Below are positions 5,686 to 12,445 of a DNA stretch of 15,984 nucleotides, one piece after another. Numbering within the stretch: position 1 is the stretch's first letter; each line of letters starts with the position of its first letter. The notes under the pieces were generated by a model. It was not told where the DNA came from. It ran no database searches and saw nothing but the letters and a program-made list of their open reading frames with translations. The position numbers were made by a program, and so were the translations under genes. The stretch is from Parvularcula sp038745625 (GTDB lineage: Bacteria > Pseudomonadota > Alphaproteobacteria > Caulobacterales > Parvularculaceae), in assembly GCA_038745625.1 (NCBI GenBank), contig JBCDLG010000070.1:1-15984 (forward strand), written 5' to 3'.

Positions 5686-7999
5686 AAATCTAATGCATAA
5701 CTCACCGACTCTAGAAGACTTGCGAAGACGCTCGCGCGCGCTGGTGATTGCAGTGCTGGCCGCATACGCAGTTGTCGTTCCGGCTGCTGCAGTTTTTGTG
5801 GCGCCAGAGCGCATTGTTCCTAGTTTTGGAATTCTGCTTTTGGTCGCCGCGAGTGTTGCATTGCTGGCGAGAGGGCGTCGGCATACCTTGTCAGTTTGTT
5901 CCGCACTCGGAACGGGTCTGGTCGCGGGACCGGCGGTGGCGCTTTATGTCTTTGAAGGTCACCCTTGGCAGCTGGATATGCATATGGGCTTCTATGCTGC
6001 TCTTGCGGCCACGGCGCTTATCTGTGACTGGCGCGCGGTTTTGGTTGGCGCTGCCGTGACAGCCGTTCATCACCTCAGCATCAACTTTGTCCTTCCTTCC
6101 CTGATTTTTCCAGGAGGAACGAACACCGCGCGCGTTCTTCTTCATGCGGTCATTGTTGTCCTTCAAACAGGAGCGCTCGTATGGCTTACCAGAGCGCTCG
6201 CTCAATCCATCATGTTGGCCGATCACAAGGTCGCTGAAGCGGAAGATCAGTTCAAAGAGTTGGAGCGCTTGACCGCAGAACAAGACCAAGCCCGTCAAGA
6301 AAAAGCTGAAGCTGAGCGGCGAGAGAGGCAAGCTGCCGAAGAGCGCCGGGAAGCCGAAGAACAGGCCAGACAGGAGCGTGAAGCCGCAAAAGAGCGCGAG
6401 CGTCAATTGAAAGAAGAAGCGGCAACGCGCGAACTCGAAGAACGCGAGCGTGAGCGCGAGCGAGAAGCCGAGGCTATCCGTCTTCGTGCAGAAGAAGAGT
6501 CGCGCCTCTTGCGCGAGAAAGCAGAGGCAGAAGAAAAAGAGCGACAAGAACGAGAGGCCGCTGCTGAACAGCGGCGCGCTGAAGAAGAACGTGCACGTCA
6601 GGAGGAAGAGCAGCGTCGCTTGGAGAAACTCGAGGCGCAGGAAAGGGAGCGCAAACTGCTGGAAGAAGCCGCTGAACTTGAACGGAAGGCGGAGCAAGAG
6701 CGCAGAGACGCCGAAGCTCAGGCTGCAAGGCTGAAGGCTGAAGAGGAGCAACGCCGACTGCAAGAGCGCGCCGAGGCGGAGGAGCAGGCGCGTCGTGAGC
6801 GGGAGGCAGCCGCGGAGCGTGAGCGCCAACAGCGCGAAGAGGCAGCAGAGCGCGAGCGCGAGCAGAGGGAAGAGGCACAAAGGCGTCTCGAACAGCAGCG
6901 CCGGGCCATGATCCAGAAGCTCGGGAGTTCGATCGGTGAAGTCGTCCTGGCGGCTCAGGAGGGCGACTTCTCGAAAACAGTCGTTGCAGACTTTGATGAT
7001 CCGGAGCTCAATGAGCTTGCGGACAACCTCAACAGTCTTGTGGCAACTGTGAAAGGCGGCCTTGAGGAAACCATTCTGGTGCTTCAGGCCATGAAGTCGT
7101 CCGATCTCACCAAGCGTGTTGAGGGCAACTTCAGCGGCGCGTTCTCAGAACTGCGGGACGGCGTCAATCATTCTGCAGACGGCTTGTCGAGCGTGCTTCA
7201 CAGTCTCAGGGATACGTCTCGGACGGTTGGCAGCTCCATGACCGATTTGCTCAAAGGTGTCAGCGAGCTTTCGACACAAACGGCAACGCAGGCCTCGACC
7301 CTGGAGCAGACGTCGGCCGCGCTTCAGTCGTTCACTGAGGCGGTCGAGCAGACATCCAAGCAAACCTCTGAGATGCGAACGATTGCGCGGGGTACGCAGA
7401 ACAAAGCGCAAGAGGGCGGCACTGTGATGCAAGAAGCGACGGAGGCGATTGATCGAGTCGCGACGTCTTCTAAGAAAGTGACCGAAATTACCTCGGTTAT
7501 CGAATCCATCGCCTTCCAGACGAACCTCCTTGCACTGAACGCCTCGGTAGAGGCGGCCCGGGCAGGTGAGGCGGGCAAAGGGTTTGCCGTGGTCGCGTCT
7601 GAAGTGAGAAGCCTCGCCCAGTCGACGGCCAATGCGTCCAAGGAAATCGGTGCACTGATCGCCCAAAGCGGCAATGAGATCGAAAACGGTGTCGAGCTTG
7701 TGAGTCGTGCGGCCAGCGTCTTGGGGTCTATCGTGGAGGAGGTGGCCACCAATGTGGAGCTCATCGACAGCATTGGTCAGTCAACAGAAAGTCAGAACCT
7801 GACGATCCGAGAGATCAACCTTGCGATGACGGATCTCGACAAGCTGACGCAAGGGAACCACACACTGGTCGACAGAAACAGCCATGCAATCCTTGCAACC
7901 AAGGAGCAGTTTGATCAGCTCGACGGTGTGGTCGCGACGTTCAGACTAGAGAGCGCGCTTATCGGAGGCGCAGAACCCAAGAGCAAGCGGGCAGCCTGA
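5678..7999 (+). CDS. Methyl-accepting chemotaxis protein with multi-pass membrane domain and long charged stalk
   Basis: A 773-residue receptor for the CheA/CheW signalling array. Order of parts: about six hydrophobic helices (residues about 21-173) with short loops and no periplasmic Cache or 4-helix sensor; a Glu/Arg/Gln/Ala-rich helix (about 185-408); two HAMP-like segments (about 412-462 and 463-515, each with a GDFSKTV or SDLTKRV turn); and the MCP hairpin (about 516-755). The tip ESIAFQTNLLALNASVEAARAGE then GKGFAVVASEVRSLAQ is canonical and should bind CheA/CheW. The membrane part carries H95, H102, H131, H132 and H156 in GHPWQLDMH, VHHLSIN and LLHAVIV. No CheR/CheB-tethering pentapeptide ends the protein. 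Start ATG 5678 overlaps the upstream small gene by 8 nt. No che genes are in the window, so the array it joins is encoded elsewhere. The ligand is unknown; cofactor or metal sensing is inference. Confidence 0.95.
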   Translation: MTENLMHNSPTLEDLRRRSRALVIAVLAAYAVVVPAAAVFVAPERIVPSFGILLLVAASVALLARGRRHTLSVCSALGTGLVAGPAVALYVFEGHPWQLDMHMGFYAALAATALICDWRAVLVGAAVTAVHHLSINFVLPSLIFPGGTNTARVLLHAVIVVLQTGALVWLTRALAQSIMLADHKVAEAEDQFKELERLTAEQDQARQEKAEAERRERQAAEERREAEEQARQEREAAKERERQLKEEAATRELEEREREREREAEAIRLRAEEESRLLREKAEAEEKERQEREAAAEQRRAEEERARQEEEQRRLEKLEAQERERKLLEEAAELERKAEQERRDAEAQAARLKAEEEQRRLQERAEAEEQARREREAAAERERQQREEAAEREREQREEAQRRLEQQRRAMIQKLGSSIGEVVLAAQEGDFSKTVVADFDDPELNELADNLNSLVATVKGGLEETILVLQAMKSSDLTKRVEGNFSGAFSELRDGVNHSADGLSSVLHSLRDTSRTVGSSMTDLLKGVSELSTQTATQASTLEQTSAALQSFTEAVEQTSKQTSEMRTIARGTQNKAQEGGTVMQEATEAIDRVATSSKKVTEITSVIESIAFQTNLLALNASVEAARAGEAGKGFAVVASEVRSLAQSTANASKEIGALIAQSGNEIENGVELVSRAASVLGSIVEEVATNVELIDSIGQSTESQNLTIREINLAMTDLDKLTQGNHTLVDRNSHAILATKEQFDQLDGVVATFRLESALIGGAEPKSKRAA
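6226..6900 (+). repeat. Purine-rich imperfect repeats encoding the E/R/Q-rich stalk of the chemoreceptor
   Basis: Within the chemoreceptor gene the coding strand is dominated by GAA, GAG, CGC, CGT, GCC and CAG codons. The translated motif EAEE(Q/K)(A/E)RxEREAA recurs at residues 225, 283 and 366, followed each time by ERERQ or EQRRA-like runs, so the stalk looks built by duplication of a charged helical unit. Spacings (58 and 83 residues) are not identical. The skew also leaves antisense frames free of stops, producing spurious long reverse frames. Confidence 0.6.
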
Positions 8000-8093
8000 T
8001 GCAACGCACCGCGCACTGGCGAGTGGGTGTTCGCTTGTAGGCAAGCCGGGACGACCCAATTCGCCTTCTGGTTGTTCTAAAATCGTGGAATGA

Positions 8094-8169
8094 TGGTGAG
8101 CCCGACAGGATTCGAACCTGTGACCCGCTGATTAAAAGTCAGCTGCTCTACCAACTGAGCTACGGGCCC
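8094..8169 (-). tRNA. tRNA-Lys (anticodon UUU)
   Basis: On the minus strand, the 76-nt cloverleaf has acceptor arms GGGCCCG and CGGGCTC (one G-U pair), discriminator A and an encoded CCA. The D-arm GTAGCTCAGTTGGTAGAGC is standard. The anticodon loop CTTTTAA gives UUU between the stems GCTGA and TCAGC. The T-arm contains GGTTCGAATCC. All parts are canonical. It lies between the chemoreceptor and an SDR gene; no clear T-tailed terminator follows it. Confidence 0.97.
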
Positions 8170-8196
8170 GACCGAGCGGCGCAGTTAAGGTGATGG

Positions 8197-8228
8197 GATG
8201 GCGCGGTCAACCATGAATCCGCGCCATC
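8197..8228. repeat. 10-bp perfect inverted repeat, possible terminator or processing hairpin
   Basis: GATGGCGCGG (8197-8206) pairs perfectly with CCGCGCCATC (8219-8228) around a 12-nt loop. It lies 61 nt beyond the SDR stop codon and 27 nt before the tRNA-Lys 5' end, both transcribed leftwards. It could end the SDR transcript or mark a tRNA precursor leader. There is no T-run on either side, so an intrinsic terminator is not demonstrated. Confidence 0.4.
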
Positions 8229-8289
8229 GATGCATTGCGACAATAGCGTCTGCCGAAGCCCTGGGGCCCCGACAACCAAGGGGCTGGCC

Positions 8290-9072
8290 TTAAGCGATGG
8301 TGCCCATACCGCCGCCGACGGCGATCGTCTGGCCGGTGACATAGTCCGACGCTGACGACGAGAGGTAGAGGCCGAGGGCATAGAGGTCTTCGGCTTTGCC
8401 CAGCCGGTTGAGCGGCACCTGTTGGGCCACACTGTCCTCGCCGAACGTGTCGAGCGTGCCTTTGAGCATTTTGGTGGCGAAGGGGCCGGGGGCGATCGCG
8501 TTCACGCAGATGTTCATCGGCGCCAACTGATCGGCAAGGTGCTTGGTGAGATGGATCAGCGCCGATTTCGATGCGCCGTAGGAGTAGGTCTCCATCTTCG
8601 CGGGGCGAAGGCCTTCGACTGACGCAACGTTGACGATCTTGGCGGGCTGTTCTTTGGAGGCGGCCTTTTTGATCATCGGGAAGAGCGCCTGGGTCAGGAA
8701 GAACGGGCTCTTGAGGTTGATGTCCATCACCTTGTCCCAGCCGCTTTCAGGAAACTCCTCAAGCGTGGAGCCCCAGACGGCGCCGGCATTGTTGATCAGG
8801 ATATCCACCTTGTCAGTCTTCTCGGCGACGAAGTCTTTGAGCGCCTGGATGCCTTCCACCGTGCTGAGGTCAGCAGGGAACCCATAGACGGTGCCGAGCT
8901 TTGACAGCGCCGCCGCTGATGTCTCGCAGGCCTCGGCCTTGCGTGAGGAGACGACAACGGTGGCGCCGCCAGCGACGAGGGCTTCAGCAATGTCATAGCC
9001 AATCCCGCGGGTGCCGCCGGTCACGACAGCAAAGCGATCTTTGACGGAGAAAAGTTCATTGGGCGAAATCAT
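8290..9072 (-). CDS. Classical short-chain dehydrogenase/reductase (SDR), FabG-like
   Basis: A 260-residue Rossmann oxidoreductase with every classical SDR landmark: TGGTRGIG (18-25), NNAG (94-97), N119, S151, and Y165 with K169 in YGASK. A C-terminal YVTGQTIAVGGGMG closes the family pattern. Arg in the glycine loop and S43-R44 after the second strand favour NADP(H), by family experience. Glucose/3-oxoacyl-type SDRs share this form and the substrate cannot be read. ATG 9070-9072 is preferred over the ATG 12 nt upstream because GGAGG lies 5 nt before it. It diverges from the I78 lipoprotein gene with 76 nt between start codons. It is probably a single-gene transcript running towards tRNA-Lys. 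Confidence 0.9.
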   Translation of the reverse strand: MISPNELFSVKDRFAVVTGGTRGIGYDIAEALVAGGATVVVSSRKAEACETSAAALSKLGTVYGFPADLSTVEGIQALKDFVAEKTDKVDILINNAGAVWGSTLEEFPESGWDKVMDINLKSPFFLTQALFPMIKKAASKEQPAKIVNVASVEGLRPAKMETYSYGASKSALIHLTKHLADQLAPMNICVNAIAPGPFATKMLKGTLDTFGEDSVAQQVPLNRLGKAEDLYALGLYLSSSASDYVTGQTIAVGGGMGTIA

Positions 9073-9073
9073 C

Positions 9074-9144
9074 GGATCCTCCATGATGGGCGCATCAGGC
9101 GCTTTTCGTTTTTCGGGTTAGCGCTGCTCTTGCCTGGAGGATCC
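9074..9144. promoter_or_regulatory. Divergent intergenic region flanked by a 10-bp inverted repeat that contains both ribosome sites
   Basis: GGATCCTCCA (9074-9083) and TGGAGGATCC (9135-9144) are exact reverse complements 51 bp apart. Each contains the GGAGG Shine-Dalgarno element of its own gene: leftwards for the SDR, rightwards for the I78 lipoprotein. The two promoters must share the spacer, which holds an AT-richer CTTTTCGTTTTTCGGGTTAG stretch. No -35/-10 pair is clear. Confidence 0.35.
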
Positions 9145-9148
9145 ATCA

Positions 9149-9481
9149 ATGGCCAGCCGCTCGCTCATTCTCGCCGTTTTGGTCGCGCTCGCAGCGTGCA
9201 CCGCGCCCGAATCGGAGCTCGTCGAGGCCGAGCCGCTGCCAGAGAAGGGGGGCGCCGCTCTTGTCGATGAGACAAGCCCAGAGGAGCAGGAGCCGACCCC
9301 GTGCGGTGCGGAGAACTATCAGAACTTTGTCGGTAAGCCGCTGGCGGCGGTGACCTATCCTGATGATCTGCGGGCCCGTGTGCTGCGGCCTGGGGCCATG
9401 GTCACGATGGAATATGTCGCCGAACGCATGAACATCCATGTCGATGATGAGGGCATCATCCTCCGGGTCATCTGCGGGTAA
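9149..9481 (+). CDS. I78-family peptidase-inhibitor-like lipoprotein
   Basis: A 110-residue precursor. A lipoprotein signal peptide ends in the lipobox L14-A15-A16-C17, so the mature protein should be lipidated at C17. A Pro/Glu-rich linker (about 18-50) leads to a small domain matching the I78 inhibitor family: CGA at 52-54, NFVGKPL, the core RPGAMVTMEYVAERMNI, then DDEGIILRVICG. C52 and C109 are placed to form a disulfide. I78 members are related in fold to potato inhibitor I and inhibit serine proteases, although many bacterial members are untested. GGAGG 8 nt before ATG 9149 supports the start. It diverges from the SDR and precedes the NDUFA12-like gene by 66 nt. Confidence 0.8.
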   Translation: MASRSLILAVLVALAACTAPESELVEAEPLPEKGGAALVDETSPEEQEPTPCGAENYQNFVGKPLAAVTYPDDLRARVLRPGAMVTMEYVAERMNIHVDDEGIILRVICG

Positions 9482-9547
9482 CCTTCAGCTCCCTAGACAG
9501 AGCTTGCGTTCCTTTGCATAGCCAACAGGACCCCTGATGGAGCGACT

Positions 9548-9973
9548 ATGATCGGTATCCTCAAACGCACCTTTTCTTGGTGGCACCAGGCGACCTGGGG
9601 CACGAGCTTTTCGATGTGGCAGAAAAAGGCGCGGCTTGTCGGGGAGGACGATCAGGGCAATCGCTATTTTGAGGAGACGGGCGAGGGCACCTATCCCGAA
9701 GGTGGGCACCGCCGCTGGGTCATCTATCACGGCCACGCAGAAGGCAGCCGGGTACCGCCGGAATGGCATGGCTGGCTGCATCATACCTGGGACGAGCCGC
9801 CAACCGAGAAAGAGCTCGTGGTCAAAAAGTTTGAGACCCCATACCTGCCCAACATGACCGGCACGCCAATGGCGTATCACCCCAGCGGGTCGCTGTTTCT
9901 AACGCCCGACACGCCAGACTCACCAAAGGGTCAGAAGAAAGACTACGAAGCCTGGTCACCAGACTCGATCTGA
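9548..9973 (+). CDS. NADH:ubiquinone oxidoreductase accessory subunit, NDUFA12/B17.2 family
   Basis: A 141-residue soluble protein with the NDUFA12 signature: LVGEDDQGNRYFE, then RRWVIYHG, then VPPEWHGWLHHTWDEPP, and the C-terminal PNMTGTPMAYHPSGSL. In mitochondria this subunit sits on the matrix arm of complex I near the quinone site; alphaproteobacterial complex I has kept it along with few other accessory subunits, which makes the gene a good class marker. GGAG lies 5 nt before ATG 9548. It is followed by the DUF2155 gene after 57 nt, a pairing common in alphaproteobacteria and distant from the main nuo operon. Identification is strong. Confidence 0.94.
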   Translation: MIGILKRTFSWWHQATWGTSFSMWQKKARLVGEDDQGNRYFEETGEGTYPEGGHRRWVIYHGHAEGSRVPPEWHGWLHHTWDEPPTEKELVVKKFETPYLPNMTGTPMAYHPSGSLFLTPDTPDSPKGQKKDYEAWSPDSI

Positions 9974-10030
9974 TGTGCTAGAGCTTGTGCCGGGTGGGCT
10001 TTGGCCCCTGCGATCGTGATGGAGAACGCC

Positions 10031-10627
10031 ATGCTGGCCCTTGTTTTGGCTATGACTGCTGCTCTGCAAGCGAGTGAGCCGCCGCGCGAAATCCTCGGTT
10101 GGACGATTGAGCCGCCAGCGCCTGCGCGGGATGCGGAGTTGACCGAGCTTGATCGGCTGTCGCAGTCCTCATCAGGCGCTGGTTTCATGACAGGTCTTTA
10201 TGGCGGTGGCGGTGAAGATCTGCGCCGTCCGATCTCCGTGACGCTTCGGGCCCTCAACAAAGTGACCGCTCAATTTACCGACCTCGAAGTGCCGATCGGC
10301 GAACCGCAGAGCTTTGGCACGCTCACCGTCCTGCCGCGGACCTGCAGCACGCGCCCGCCGGAGGAATTCCCTGAAACGACGGTGTTCCTTGAGGTCTACT
10401 CCGGCGAGAATGATGTCGCGGGCCGCCGCGCCCTTGGCGTCCGCGAAGAGATGGAGCAACCGAGCCTCACGCGCGTCAGCCTTGATGGCGAGGTCGATGT
10501 CACCACCCTCGGGGAGCCGCTCTTCACTGGCTGGATGTTCGGGTCGACGCCGTCGCTCAATGCGCTCGAGCACCCGACCTATGATGTCTGGGTGATCGAC
10601 TGCACGATGATCGAGCCGGATGTTTGA
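10031..10627 (+). CDS. Secreted DUF2155 domain protein
   Basis: A 198-residue protein. MLALVLAMTAALQA is a short signal peptide, so the product should be periplasmic or membrane-attached. The DUF2155 domain is recognised by LRALNKVTAQFTDLEVPIGE, FGTLTVLPRTC, a run of Pro/Glu, and the closing FTGWMFGSTPSLNALEHP with YDVWVIDC. Two Cys residues (in PRTC and VIDC) are conserved positions and may pair. GGAGAA 6 nt before ATG 10031 decides the start over TTG 10001, GTG 10016 and ATG 10019. The function of this family is unknown; it usually travels with NDUFA12 and aat in alphaproteobacteria, as here. Its 3' end overlaps the aat 3' end by 49 nt on the opposite strand. Confidence 0.87.
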   Translation: MLALVLAMTAALQASEPPREILGWTIEPPAPARDAELTELDRLSQSSSGAGFMTGLYGGGGEDLRRPISVTLRALNKVTAQFTDLEVPIGEPQSFGTLTVLPRTCSTRPPEEFPETTVFLEVYSGENDVAGRRALGVREEMEQPSLTRVSLDGEVDVTTLGEPLFTGWMFGSTPSLNALEHPTYDVWVIDCTMIEPDV

Positions 10628-11226
10628 TCGCCAGCGGCAAGAAAGTCACCGCTGATCGCCAGCGCCTCGGCGAGCCGGTCATCATAGATGTCTTCAGGCA
10701 GCTCCACGGCCCCAAACCGCGCAAGATGCGGGGTGAGAAACTGCGTGTCGAGAAGGTGATAGCCGCCGATCTTGAGCCGCCCCACAAGGTGGCAGAGGGC
10801 GACCTTGCTGGCATCGGTGACGAGGCTGAACATACTCTCCCCAAAAAACGCGCCGGCAATTGAGACGCCATAGAGCCCGCCAGCAAGTTCACCCTCTAAG
10901 TAGCACTCCACCGAATGGGCGTGCCCTCGTTGATGCAGTGCGGTGTAGGCCTCCACGATCTCGTCGTTGATCCAGGTGTCGTCCCGCCCGGCCTCGGGGC
11001 TGGCGCAGAGCATCATCACCTTGCCGAAGGCCTGGTTGACGCGGACATCAAAGACATCCTGCTTCACCACCTTTTTGAGCGACCGCGGCATATGGAACGC
11101 ATCGAGCGGAAAAACCCCGCGTTCCTTGGGTTTCACCCACATCAAAGCATCGCTGTCTCGGGCCTCACCCATAGGAAAATAGCCAAGTCGGTAAGCTTGC
11201 AGCAACAGATCTGGTGAAAGCTTCAC
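10579..11226 (-). CDS. aat: Leucyl/phenylalanyl-tRNA-protein transferase Aat
   Basis: Aat attaches Leu or Phe to proteins that begin with Arg or Lys, marking them for the ClpS/ClpAP N-degron pathway; it is cytoplasmic. The 215-residue length is usual for alphaproteobacteria. Family blocks seen: LSPDLLLQAYRLGYFPMGE at the start, then MWVKPKERGVFPLDAFHMP, GGLYGVSIAGAFFGESMFS, and HLLDTQFLTPHLARFGAVE. The frame stays open 195 codons further upstream, but that part is antisense to the carboxypeptidase gene. GTG 11224-11226 is taken as start because the family block begins right after it; no strong ribosome site is visible. It diverges from the carboxypeptidase by 84 nt. Its 3' end overlaps DUF2155 tail to tail, which differs from the co-directional order I expect for this gene set. 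Confidence 0.92.
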   Translation of the reverse strand: MKLSPDLLLQAYRLGYFPMGEARDSDALMWVKPKERGVFPLDAFHMPRSLKKVVKQDVFDVRVNQAFGKVMMLCASPEAGRDDTWINDEIVEAYTALHQRGHAHSVECYLEGELAGGLYGVSIAGAFFGESMFSLVTDASKVALCHLVGRLKIGGYHLLDTQFLTPHLARFGAVELPEDIYDDRLAEALAISGDFLAAGDQTSGSIIVQSITQTS

Positions 11227-11310
11227 AATATTGTCCGCTTGGGCGACGCGCCGTAAACTGCCGAAACGGTCGCCGTTCTCAGGACCAGACCCTGGCGGAG
11301 GAGCACCGCA

Positions 11311-12441
11311 ATGGCCATTACCATCACCAAAGACTTTGAATGCGGCAACATCCATGTGCTGAGCGCAGAGCACCCCGCTGACATCCGGGTCGAGATCGAG
11401 ATGGATGGCAAGGCCGATTTCTTCCAATGGTTCTACTTCAAGGTGAAGGCGCCAGCAGGGCCGCGGACGATTTCTTTCATGAACGCTGCCAAGGCCTCCT
11501 ACCCCGGCGGCTGGGAGGATTATCAAGCATGCTACAGCATAGACGGGGAGACATGGCTGCGTGCACCAACCCGCTACGTTGACGGTGTGCTGACGATTGA
11601 TCATTCGATCCCAGCGGAGGAATGCAGCTATGCCTATTTTCCTCCTTACACGGCCACCGAAGCTGAGCAGTTCCTCGACAAGATGGGCGCCAAGCCTGAT
11701 GTCGAACGCATTCCTCTTGGCAAAAGCGTCGATGGCCGTCCCATCGATGTCTTGCGGTTCGGCGAGGAGGGCGAAGGCAAACGCGCAATCTGGGTGATCG
11801 GTCGCCAGCATCCAGGCGAGTCAATGGGCTCCTTTTTCGTGGAGGGATTCTGCGAGGGCCTTCTTGACGAAGAGAACCCGATGGCCACCGGGCTCGTTGA
11901 CGCCGCTGTGGTCTATGTCGTGCCGATGATGAACCCGGACGGTGTTTACCGAGGCCATTTGCGCACCAATGCGGCGGGGATGGATCTCAACCGTTCCTGG
12001 GCGGAGCCCTCAATGGAGATGAGCCCTGAGGTCAAAGTCGTCCGTGATATGATGGACGAGACTGGCTGCGATCTCTTCCTCGATGCCCATGGCGACGAAG
12101 CGATCGCCAACAATTTCATCGCAGGATCCGAAGGCATCCCGAGCTGGCAGCCGCGGCTTGCTGAGCTTCTCTCCACCTTCAAAAACCAGTTGATCCAGGC
12201 CACGCCAGATTTTCAGGACAAAGAAGGGTATCCCATCGCGCCCTCGGGTAAAGCCAATCTGCGGATCGCGAACAACGCGGTTGCTGAGCGCTTCCGCTGC
12301 CTCTCCATGACCCTCGAGATGCCGTTCAAGGATGCCAAGACCAACCCGATGCCGCAGGAAGGCTGGTCGCCCCGGCGCTGCAAGGAACTCGCGGGTCACA
12401 CGATCACCGTGATGAACCGCATCGCTTCGCGTCTCCGCTAG
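11311..12441 (+). CDS. M14 family zinc carboxypeptidase, cytosolic (CCP-like) type
   Basis: A 376-residue enzyme without a signal peptide. The N-terminal third (about 1-125) is the beta-sandwich domain that precedes the catalytic domain in cytosolic carboxypeptidases, ending in the characteristic YFPPYT. The catalytic domain has zinc ligands H167 and E170 in RQHPGES and H260 in DAHGDE, a substrate-binding N227-R228 in MDLNRSW, and the catalytic E336 in TLEMPF. Eukaryotic relatives trim polyglutamate from tubulin; bacterial ones are largely uncharacterised, so only a C-terminal amino-acid-releasing activity is inferred. GGAGGAG 7 nt before ATG 11311 is an excellent ribosome site. The flavoprotein gene follows after 4 nt, so the two probably share a transcript. 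Confidence 0.92.
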   Translation: MAITITKDFECGNIHVLSAEHPADIRVEIEMDGKADFFQWFYFKVKAPAGPRTISFMNAAKASYPGGWEDYQACYSIDGETWLRAPTRYVDGVLTIDHSIPAEECSYAYFPPYTATEAEQFLDKMGAKPDVERIPLGKSVDGRPIDVLRFGEEGEGKRAIWVIGRQHPGESMGSFFVEGFCEGLLDEENPMATGLVDAAVVYVVPMMNPDGVYRGHLRTNAAGMDLNRSWAEPSMEMSPEVKVVRDMMDETGCDLFLDAHGDEAIANNFIAGSEGIPSWQPRLAELLSTFKNQLIQATPDFQDKEGYPIAPSGKANLRIANNAVAERFRCLSMTLEMPFKDAKTNPMPQEGWSPRRCKELAGHTITVMNRIASRLR

Positions 12442-12445
12442 CGCT

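Noticed and set aside
5891..6880. Long reverse-strand open frame (329 codons) opposite the chemoreceptor
   Set aside because: It is the antisense of the Glu/Arg-rich stalk: the codon skew removes stops and gives an artificial Leu/Phe-rich product.
8026..8045. GCTTG/CAAGC mini-hairpin after the chemoreceptor as a terminator
   Set aside because: Only a 5-bp stem with no T-run in either direction.
11227..11811. 195-codon upstream extension of the aat frame
   Set aside because: It lies antisense to the start of the M14 carboxypeptidase, and Aat homologues begin at the LSPDLLLQAY block.
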